Shown piece by piece: positions 13,248 to 20,115 of a stretch of 21,234 nt of DNA (its first letter is position 1; each line of letters opens with the position of its first letter). This DNA is from CAYQXJ01 sp964421565 (GTDB lineage Bacteria; Planctomycetota; Brocadiia; SM23-32). The notes under the pieces were generated by a model. That model was not told where the DNA came from, made no database searches, and saw only the letters and a list, made by a program, of their open reading frames with translations. The stretch covers positions 1-21,234 of the forward strand of contig CAYQXJ010000023.1 in the NCBI GenBank assembly GCA_964421565.1. Direction: 5' to 3'. The position numbers and the translations under genes were made by a program.

Positions 13248-14224
13248 TGCGTCTGAGGGCTCTCTGGAAGTGGGCAAAGTGGTTTGCCCTTGGCATCATT
13301 GTGCTGCTTGCCGTATGGTATGCGTGGACGCATCAGGACCTCGTTGCGGCTCTCGGTCGCATATCGGCGAGTTACCTGGTGCTGTTGTTCGGCCTGGGAT
13401 TCGCGCTCAAGCTCGTGCTGGGCGTTGAGTTCATGGTTATATGCAGGGCCTTCGGCGTTCGGCTGAGCTTCCGTGAGTGGTTCGGTTTGAGCGTTTGCAA
13501 CACGATGTATAACCTGCTGTTGCCCGGTCGTGCGGGTGCAGGCGTGAGGGCCCTTTACCTGAAGCGCGCGCACAGGTTGCCGTATGCGCACTTCGGGGCT
13601 TTGTTCGCGGCCTCGAGCGTGCTTAACCTGGTGGTTGCGGCCGTGGTCGGGTTGGCCGCGGCATGGGCCCCGGCGGCCGAGCAGGCGCATGGGCGCCTGC
13701 GAGTGGCTTTCCTTTTGCTGTTGAGCTTTAGCGTTGCCGGCGTGGGGATACTTGCGGGTGCATCGCGCGTCGTGTGCTATGTGCCAGTGGCAGGCCTCAG
13801 GCAGGTCCTGGGGCGGGTGGCCGGCGGGCTGAAGCTGCTTTGGGACCGACGAGGCGCCCTAGCTCTGCTGGGCGCGCTGCGCGTCGTGGGCTTGCTGTTC
13901 GGCGCCGGGTTGTACCTGGCGTGTTGCCGTTCGCTGGACCTGCAAGTTCGCGCGTCGCAAGCGGTTATCCTGCAGTCGCTCGGCATGTTCAGCGTGCTGC
14001 TGCCCCTGACGCCCGGTAGCCTGGGCGTGCGCGAGGGCATCATGTCGGTGGCGGGGCACTATATGGGCCTGTCGGCGCAGATGGTGTTGCTCGCCGCTCT
14101 CGTCCAGCGGGCGGTCATCATGGTGCTCACGTTCGGCCTGGGTACGGTCTTCAGTTATGTCCTGCTGCAAGGCGTCTCCGCTCCGTCCGAAGCAGTTGCC
14201 GCCGGGGAGCTCCCCGGCGAGTGA
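13247..14224 (+). CDS. UPF0104/LPG-synthase-type integral membrane protein, candidate glycolipid translocase
   Basis: About 325 residues with multiple hydrophobic helices (for example about 12-28, 43-66, 117-140, 152-172 and several after 205). Family motifs are LLPGRAGAGVRALYLK at 91-106 and LPLTPGSLGVREG at 252-264. This is the membrane region related to lysylphosphatidylglycerol synthase/flippase (MprF N-part) and AglD; many members have no proven activity. Its place next to a GtrB-like gene suggests it moves or helps move the polyprenyl-linked sugar. ATG 13247 is preferred because it forms TGATG with the GT2 stop; a TTG at 13235 with GGAGGGG upstream would add four residues. Confidence 0.85.
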   Translation: MRLRALWKWAKWFALGIIVLLAVWYAWTHQDLVAALGRISASYLVLLFGLGFALKLVLGVEFMVICRAFGVRLSFREWFGLSVCNTMYNLLLPGRAGAGVRALYLKRAHRLPYAHFGALFAASSVLNLVVAAVVGLAAAWAPAAEQAHGRLRVAFLLLLSFSVAGVGILAGASRVVCYVPVAGLRQVLGRVAGGLKLLWDRRGALALLGALRVVGLLFGAGLYLACCRSLDLQVRASQAVILQSLGMFSVLLPLTPGSLGVREGIMSVAGHYMGLSAQMVLLAALVQRAVIMVLTFGLGTVFSYVLLQGVSAPSEAVAAGELPGE

Positions 14225-14302
14225 GCAGAGGCGGCTGACGGTTCCCATGAAGCGGCGCGCGGGGATCGGGGCGCATCAGAAAGGCGTAAGGAGCGTTCAG
14301 GC

Positions 14303-15412
14303 GTGCCTGTTCGGGTACTGGCCATAAGTGTGTCGGGCATCGGCAACTGCCTGATGCTCACCCCCGCCCTCGCAGCCCTCAAACGCCGCCAACCCGACGC
14401 CCTCATCGACGTGCTGGTCGAGGGGCGGGGGGCAAAGGATCTCCTGGAACGCAATCCTCACGTGAACAAAGTCTACTGTCTCGGATACGAGCGCTCGCGG
14501 ACCGCAGCCCTGCGAGCAGCGCTGCGCCTGCGGGGTAAGGGCTACGACACGAGCCTCACAGCCTTCCCCTCAAACAAGGCGTCTTTCCGTCTGTTGAGTC
14601 TGGCCATCGGTGCCCGCACAAGGATCGGGCATACCTATCCCGAGTGTGGCCACTTCCCCCTCGACTGCGCTTATACTACGCGCGTTGAGGCCCGCCGCGG
14701 CGTGCATGACATCCGACAGAACCTTGCGCTGGTCACGAACGAACAGGCCCCGGCACCGACCACACCCCGGCCAATACTGCACCTGAGCGAGGTTGATCAC
14801 GCCTTCGCCGCGGACTATCTGGGCTCCAGAGGGCTCGGCGAACCACTGGTGGCAGTGCACCCGGGGTCGGGATGCCATGCCGGCCGTCGGCAGGACGCGA
14901 AAAGGTGGCCGGTGCGCCGCTTCTGCGAGTTGATGGAAGCTCTTGTCCGAAGCGGGGCAAGCACGTTGGTCTTCTGTGGACCGGCAGAGCAGGAACTGGG
15001 CCGGCGGATGCAGAGCTTCGCAAAGGAGCGGAGACTGGCCCGCGTCGACTTTCCCCGTGCCAGTCTGTTGGGCGTCGCCGCCCTCATCGCACGCGCTACG
15101 TGCCTGGTGAGCAACGACAGCGGACTGATGCACATGGCCACGGCGGTGCATACGCCGGTGGTGGCTCTCTTCGGACCCACCAACCCCGAACGCACCGCTC
15201 CGCCGTGGACAGACTGTACCGTGCTGAGCGGTGATCCCTGCCCGTGCCGGCCCTGCTTGCGCTACCCCTTCGAGACCCGTTGCTCCGAGCTGGGCTGCGA
15301 GCGACCGGTCTGCTGGCGGGGCCTCTCGGCACAGAAGGTGAGCGATGCGCTGTGGGCCGTGCCTCGCCGGGAAGGCCATTTACCCCTACGTAGCGAGGTC
15401 GCTCATGGCTGA
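14303..15412 (+). CDS. Family 9 (heptosyltransferase-type) glycosyltransferase with C-terminal Cys cluster
   Basis: A 369-residue GT-B enzyme of family GT9 (ADP-heptose:LPS heptosyltransferase-like). It has an N-terminal SGIGNCLMLTPALAAL segment at 11-26, VAVHPGSG at 183-190, the AKRWP donor-side segment near 199-203, and VSNDSGLMHMATAVHTPVVA with LFGPTNPERTAP at 269-300. Near the end C313, C315, C318, C327, C332 and C337 cluster, as in some GT9 subfamilies, perhaps binding metal. It probably adds a sugar to a cytoplasmic lipid-linked acceptor; the sugar is not knowable from sequence. The start is GTG with AAGGAG ten bases upstream. A 78-base gap separates it from the preceding gene. Confidence 0.9.
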   Translation: MPVRVLAISVSGIGNCLMLTPALAALKRRQPDALIDVLVEGRGAKDLLERNPHVNKVYCLGYERSRTAALRAALRLRGKGYDTSLTAFPSNKASFRLLSLAIGARTRIGHTYPECGHFPLDCAYTTRVEARRGVHDIRQNLALVTNEQAPAPTTPRPILHLSEVDHAFAADYLGSRGLGEPLVAVHPGSGCHAGRRQDAKRWPVRRFCELMEALVRSGASTLVFCGPAEQELGRRMQSFAKERRLARVDFPRASLLGVAALIARATCLVSNDSGLMHMATAVHTPVVALFGPTNPERTAPPWTDCTVLSGDPCPCRPCLRYPFETRCSELGCERPVCWRGLSAQKVSDALWAVPRREGHLPLRSEVAHG

Positions 15413-17345
15413 GTGCAGTGCAGTGTCGGCCGTTGATGGTGCTTCGGGCGTTCACACGCGCGAGTGTGCGGCCGAGCGGATGCGCTACGGCTTGCTGTTG
15501 GCGGGTATACTTGCGCTGTTATATGGCCTGCTGCAAAACGGGTACTATGCGCCCGGTAACGACTCGTCGGTCTACCTGGCCGTGGCGCGCAACATACTGG
15601 CCGGGCGGGGCTATGTTTACCAGGGGGGCGCCGTGGCCCAGTACCCGCCCGGGTGGCCTCTGGCGCTGGCGTTTCTGCTGTCGGTGAGCAGCAGTTTCTG
15701 GTGGCTGAACCTGGTGCTCAAGGCCATGGTGCTGGCCTCCGCGTTGCTCTACTACGGCCTGATGAGCCGCCTGACAACGCCAAAGAAGGCGTTCCTCTGC
15801 GTGCTCATTGCCGCTCTGCTCGGAGACTGGCTTCGCTACACCTATGTTCTGGGCAGTGAGAGTCTGTTTCTGTTGCTGCTTGCCGGCACGCTGGTGTTGG
15901 CCTTACCGCCGCAGCAAGGCAGGCTGCCGTGGTGGCGGGTGGCGGTTGTACCCGCACTGGCGGCGGGGTTCGTCGCGGTTCGTTGGCTGGGGGCGATGGC
16001 CGTGCCGGCCGTGGCGGCCCTCGTCCTCACGGGTGAGTTTCTGCCGCGGATGAACCGCCGGTGGCTCTGCGCAGTGCTGACGGTGGGTGTCAGCTTCGTG
16101 GCCTTTGTGGTGCTTTACAGGGACCCGGGCGTAGTTGTGCCTCGGCTTGACTCAGCGCCGAACGCGCATCCGACTATCCATGTCGAGCCTACCGAACAGC
16201 CGCAACCCAAGCCGAAACCGGCAGGAACCACGGCATCAGAGCCAAAGCGCAAGTCCGCGAAGCCCCGCGTCGAAGCCACCCCCGTCGGGAAGCAGCCTGT
16301 CCGCCCCGCCAGCGGGGCAGTCGGCCGGGCCACACGGCATGTGTCCGTGTTAGGAGGAGCCACCTTAGGCTATTACCTGGAACGAGCCGCAACCGGGGGC
16401 GAGTGGATAGTGCGCATGCTCTGGCCGCCAGCCCAGGTGGCTTCCATTTTGAAGCCTGTTAAGGTGGCGCTGAACGTTTTTGGATGGGCCTTGTGGTTCT
16501 TCATAGCCGTCTTCGCCATTGCCCAGGCAAGGCGCCGCAACTGGGTCTACCTTGGCATCATGCTCTACATGGCGGTGCCGATCACGCGATGGGCGCGGCC
16601 GAATGGGCGCTATCCCTCGGTTTTCGGCCCGCTCTTTATCCTGGCGTTGTGGCAGGGAATACTGCTGACGTACGGCTGGGTGGCGGAGCGGCGGACCTGG
16701 AAGCTGTGGGCCCTGGCAAAGCGAAGCACCCTGGCGGCGCTTCTGGCCTCAGTCATCGTGAGCAACGTCACCCTTTACGGCATCGCGCTGTGCGTGATGC
16801 GCTCGCCCGACTTCTACGGCACGTTCACAGCGGGCCAGTGCCAGGAGTTGCTGCCCGTCGCCCATTACCTGCTGACCGATGCGTCCGCCGCCGGTCGCGT
16901 GGCGGTGAACAGGTACTGGCGCAACCTCGGCAACAGATATGACAACCAGTATGCCGCCGCTTTCCTGGCCGCGATAGCGGACCGGCGCTGTGTGGCGACG
17001 CCGGGTAAGCTGGGAGAGAACGGGCCCAACAAGGAACTGGCAGAGTGGGCGGCCGGCAATAACCTGCGGTACTTCGTCTACCGGCCACCGGCATCACCGT
17101 GGCGGATCTGGCACTTCCGCGTGGGCTGGCTGCAGCGGCGAATGGAGAAGCTGCCCCAAGTGCCAGAGCGACCCTCGTGGGAGTTCTACAGGTTGTCCAA
17201 GGGGGCATGGCGCAGAATGGAGCCGCCCCCGGTGGAGGACTGGCCCCGGGTGCTGCCCATGCATCCCCGCTGGAGCCTGTTCGGCGACCAGCGGCCGGAC
17301 GAGCAGAAGGAGGCGGCTCACATCTCGCATGGGAGCAAGGGATGA
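15405..17345 (+). CDS. GT-C/GT39-like integral membrane glycosyltransferase with a Pro/Lys-rich linker
   Basis: A 646-residue polytopic protein with the N-terminal pattern of ArnT/GT39-type GT-C enzymes: a first helix at about 28-45, then the luminal-side loop with D53 in GNDSSVYLAVARNIL, a QYPPGWPLALAF segment at 79-90, and several later helices. The catalytic Asp is probably D53. Residues about 250-310 form a linker rich in Pro, Lys and Glu, unusual inside a membrane enzyme. A soluble C-terminal part starts near 465. GT-C enzymes use polyprenyl-phosphate sugars outside the membrane, so it is the natural acceptor of the GT2 product. ATG 15405 has GAGG upstream and overlaps GT9 by eight bases; ATG 15480 is an alternative. 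Confidence 0.82.
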   Translation: MAECSAVSAVDGASGVHTRECAAERMRYGLLLAGILALLYGLLQNGYYAPGNDSSVYLAVARNILAGRGYVYQGGAVAQYPPGWPLALAFLLSVSSSFWWLNLVLKAMVLASALLYYGLMSRLTTPKKAFLCVLIAALLGDWLRYTYVLGSESLFLLLLAGTLVLALPPQQGRLPWWRVAVVPALAAGFVAVRWLGAMAVPAVAALVLTGEFLPRMNRRWLCAVLTVGVSFVAFVVLYRDPGVVVPRLDSAPNAHPTIHVEPTEQPQPKPKPAGTTASEPKRKSAKPRVEATPVGKQPVRPASGAVGRATRHVSVLGGATLGYYLERAATGGEWIVRMLWPPAQVASILKPVKVALNVFGWALWFFIAVFAIAQARRRNWVYLGIMLYMAVPITRWARPNGRYPSVFGPLFILALWQGILLTYGWVAERRTWKLWALAKRSTLAALLASVIVSNVTLYGIALCVMRSPDFYGTFTAGQCQELLPVAHYLLTDASAAGRVAVNRYWRNLGNRYDNQYAAAFLAAIADRRCVATPGKLGENGPNKELAEWAAGNNLRYFVYRPPASPWRIWHFRVGWLQRRMEKLPQVPERPSWEFYRLSKGAWRRMEPPPVEDWPRVLPMHPRWSLFGDQRPDEQKEAAHISHGSKG

Positions 17346-18085
17346 GCGCGGAACGCGAGCAGTTCCCCGAGCACGTTTACGCCGACATCAGCTACTACGA
17401 GAGTATTGCCCGCGACGCCGAGGAAGGCGCCCTGCACTACCGCTGGCGCATGCGCTGGCTGGATGAACTGCTGGATGTTCAGCCGGGGGACCGCATCATC
17501 GATATCGGTTCCGGCGCCGGCACCGTAAGCGCCCACCTGGCCCGCAGAGGGGCAACGGTAGAAGCGGTCGACTCCTCCCCCGTCGCGGTTGAGTTTGCCC
17601 GCCGACGATGGGACTTCGCAGGGCGCGTGCACTTCACCGTCTGCGACGCCACCCACTGCGAGCACCTGCCCAGCGCAAGCTGGGATAAAGTTACTTGCTG
17701 CGACATCATAGAACACGTCTTCGACGAGACGATGCACGGTATCTTCCGAGAGGCGGGGCGTCTGCTGAAGCCCGGGGGCCTGCTGTTCGTTTACTCACCC
17801 AATGCCGGGCACTGGGTCGAGCAGTTGAAGGCGCACAACTTCATCCTTAAGGAGTTCGAGGAACACATCCGTGTGCGCCGACACAGCGAAGTAGTGGCGG
17901 CACTGCAGGAGTGTGGGTTCACGGTCGTTCGGAACGTGCGACCCACCAGCATGTTGCCGGTGGTGAAGTGGGCCGAAGCGCTGTGGAAGCGCCTGCCCAT
18001 CGCGCCGGACCTCGCCGTATACCGCATCTGCCTGCTGGCGCGCAAGACCGATGCCGGCTCCGCAGAGGGAGGTGAAGTTGGGTAG
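17342..18085 (+). CDS. Class I SAM-dependent methyltransferase
   Basis: A 247-residue cytoplasmic methyltransferase. Motif I is IIDIGSGAGTVS at 52-63, the acidic residue binding SAM ribose is probably D77 in VEAVDSSP, CDATH at 101-105 marks motif II, and LLKPGGLLFVYSPN at 141-154 is the post-motif III region. It resembles UbiE/UbiG-like or glycan O-methyltransferases; the acceptor is unknown. The ATG overlaps the preceding stop in ATGA, with GGGAG upstream, and the end overlaps the next gene by eight bases. It is thus translationally coupled to both neighbours, which favours a role in tailoring the same glycan. Confidence 0.9.
   Translation: MSAEREQFPEHVYADISYYESIARDAEEGALHYRWRMRWLDELLDVQPGDRIIDIGSGAGTVSAHLARRGATVEAVDSSPVAVEFARRRWDFAGRVHFTVCDATHCEHLPSASWDKVTCCDIIEHVFDETMHGIFREAGRLLKPGGLLFVYSPNAGHWVEQLKAHNFILKEFEEHIRVRRHSEVVAALQECGFTVVRNVRPTSMLPVVKWAEALWKRLPIAPDLAVYRICLLARKTDAGSAEGGEVG
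18067..18072 (+). promoter_or_regulatory. Ribosome binding site deciding the TTG start of the AlkP-superfamily gene
   Basis: GGGAGG is five bases before TTG at 18078. The alternatives are an ATG at 18051, which has no SD, and a GTG at 18072, which is too close to the SD. The TTG start gives the family N-terminus GRLLIVGIDAAT at the expected position. Confidence 0.65.
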
Positions 18086-19715
18086 GCTCCTCATCGTGGG
18101 CATCGACGCCGCCACGCTGAAGCTGGTGCGTCCGTGGGCCGAACAAGGTTACTTGCCGCACCTGAGCCGCTTCTTCTGCGAAGGGGCATGGGGCGTTCTG
18201 CGCTCGACGGTCCCGCCTTTCTCGCCTGCAGCGTGGTCGACCTTCGCGACCGGCAAGAACCCGGGCAAACACGGGGTGCTGACCTTTGCCCAGACCTTCC
18301 CTGATGCATACGAGCCACGCTTCATCAACGCCTCGTGCCGGGCGGGCAAGCCGTTTTGGGAGATTGCCGCTGAACGCGGCATCTGTGGCGGTATCATCAA
18401 CCTGCCGTTCTCATACCCCCCCAGAGGGTTCAACGGGTTCATGGTCGCCGGTATGCTCTCCCCGGCCATCGACAGGCGCATGACGAGCCCACCCGAGATC
18501 TTCGACGAGTTGCGGGCGCTCTGCGCCGATTACCAGGTGGACGTCAATATTGCGAACCGAAGGGACCCGCAGGCGCCGCGCCTGTTCCTGGAGCGCGCCC
18601 TGCGCAACGTGGAGAACCGCACGCGTGTGGCCACGGGGCTCTACCGCAGCCATCGGCCTCCGCTTTTCTGCGTGGTCTATACCAGCACTGACCGCGTCTG
18701 CCATTATTACTTCCGCGAGATGGAGCGCTGGCAGCATGGAGAGCCGACAGAGTTCGGCGATGCCATACTGAACGTTTACAGAAAGGTGGACGAAGGCATC
18801 GGCGCGCTGCTTGCTGAGGCAGGTGAGGATGCCGACGTGCTGGTGGTCTCAGACCACGGCGCTGGCCCCATCCGGGCGCGGTTGAGCATGCAGCGTGCGC
18901 TGGCGCGTGCCGGGCTGTTGAGCGAACGGAAGCCCGGCCTGGCGCGCAGGTTACTCAGGCAGGCACTGCTGGGGCTCGCCCGATCGCTCCCCCGCACTAT
19001 AGTGCGCAGGGTCATCGAGCGCTTCACAGGCGCCTCCAACTGGGCACTGTCGCAGTTCAGAGCGGGCAGCATCGACTTCGCACGCACCCTGGCCTACGCC
19101 GCCGAGGATGTAGAAGGCGCGTTCGTGAACCTGCGCGGCCGCCAGCCCCGGGGCATCGTGGAGCCCGGGGAACAGTACGAGCAGGTGCGCGACCGCATCA
19201 TCGAAGTCCTGGCCGCACTCACCGACCCGGCCACCGGCAAGCGCGTCGCGCGACGTGTCTACCGCCGCGAGGAGCTCTGGCACGGGCCGTTCGTGGCAAA
19301 CCTGCCCGATGTGGTCATGGAACAGGCCGACTGGATATACGACACGAAGCCGACCTCGACGTTTGACCCCGAGGACGTGTTCTACAGCGTCGAAGGCGCC
19401 GGAAAGCCCGGACTCTTCGACACCGGACGCCACACGCGGGATGGCATGCTGCTCGCCCTCGGCCCTCATATCCGCCCAGGTGAGCTTGCCGAGACAGACA
19501 TCGTCGATATCCCCGCGACCGCTTTGGCTCTGCTCGGATGTGCCGTGCCGGGCGACTTCGACGGGCGCGTGCTGACCGAGATGTTGACGCCTGACCTGCA
19601 AACATGGTCCCCGGGGGGGGAGGCCACCGAAGACACGGAACCCCAGGGAGAAGCCTTCAGCGGAAAGGACAAGAAAGCCGTTGAGGACCGTTTGAGGGGT
19701 CTCGGCTACATCTAA
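18078..19715 (+). CDS. Alkaline-phosphatase-superfamily phosphodiesterase/phosphohydrolase
   Basis: A 545-residue protein of the predicted AlkP-superfamily hydrolases (COG3379 type, related to nucleotide pyrophosphatase/phosphodiesterase). Likely metal ligands are D10, D205 and H209 in STDRVCHYY, D259-H260 in VVSDHG, and H452 in DTGRHTRDG. The nucleophile is probably S49 in VPPFSPAAW, where relatives have Thr or Ser, followed by ATGKNPGKHG. The C-terminus AVEDRLRGLGYI is a common family ending. No signal peptide is seen, so it probably acts in the cytoplasm, perhaps on a phospho-linked glycan intermediate; the substrate is unknown. The TTG start is chosen from the SD and the family alignment. 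The gene overlaps the methyltransferase by eight bases. Confidence 0.87.
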   Translation: MGRLLIVGIDAATLKLVRPWAEQGYLPHLSRFFCEGAWGVLRSTVPPFSPAAWSTFATGKNPGKHGVLTFAQTFPDAYEPRFINASCRAGKPFWEIAAERGICGGIINLPFSYPPRGFNGFMVAGMLSPAIDRRMTSPPEIFDELRALCADYQVDVNIANRRDPQAPRLFLERALRNVENRTRVATGLYRSHRPPLFCVVYTSTDRVCHYYFREMERWQHGEPTEFGDAILNVYRKVDEGIGALLAEAGEDADVLVVSDHGAGPIRARLSMQRALARAGLLSERKPGLARRLLRQALLGLARSLPRTIVRRVIERFTGASNWALSQFRAGSIDFARTLAYAAEDVEGAFVNLRGRQPRGIVEPGEQYEQVRDRIIEVLAALTDPATGKRVARRVYRREELWHGPFVANLPDVVMEQADWIYDTKPTSTFDPEDVFYSVEGAGKPGLFDTGRHTRDGMLLALGPHIRPGELAETDIVDIPATALALLGCAVPGDFDGRVLTEMLTPDLQTWSPGGEATEDTEPQGEAFSGKDKKAVEDRLRGLGYI

Positions 19716-19743
19716 CCCCCCACGCTACGTGCGAAGGGACAGG

Positions 19744-20115
19744 ATGCCGCTCTTTGCTCCGCCGATGCGCGCCGTTGTGGCCAGGAACGACGGAGACCTG
19801 TGGAAGTACATCGCCACCCTCGGCGACGTGCACGAACTCTATGCCCTTTCTTCGGATCCGCACGAGACACGTGAGCTGTCCGGGGAGCCGGCTTACGCCG
19901 CCGGGCTGCGCGAGATGCGCGAGCGGACCGCCGAGTTCCTGGAGCGCACCGGCCACTCCGCCGGCCGCGTCTTCGCCCGCAGCCGCCTGCGCCCGCAGCC
20001 GCCTGCGCCGCTGGGAGTGAGGCTCACAGGTCCAGTGCGACAATGTCCCGCTCGGCCTCGAGGTAGAGGGCGTCGATTTCCTCCTGCACGTCTATCGTGC
20101 GAGCCAAGGCGGTGA
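19744..20115 (+). pseudogene. C-terminal remnant of a sulfatase
   Basis: A 123-codon open frame with the typical C-terminal end of sulfatases of the arylsulfatase/heparan-sulfatase type: MRAVVARNDGDLWKYIA, then HELYALSSDPHETRELSGEP, then AAGLREMRERTAEFLERTG. The Cys/Ser-Pro-x-Arg active-site segment and the rest of the catalytic domain are missing, and the frame is closed by a stop about 48 bases upstream, so this is a 5'-truncated fragment. After about position 19970 the frame is no longer sulfatase-like and runs 92 bases into the type ISP gene on the other strand. It may or may not be transcribed; readthrough from the glycan operon is possible. Confidence 0.7.
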
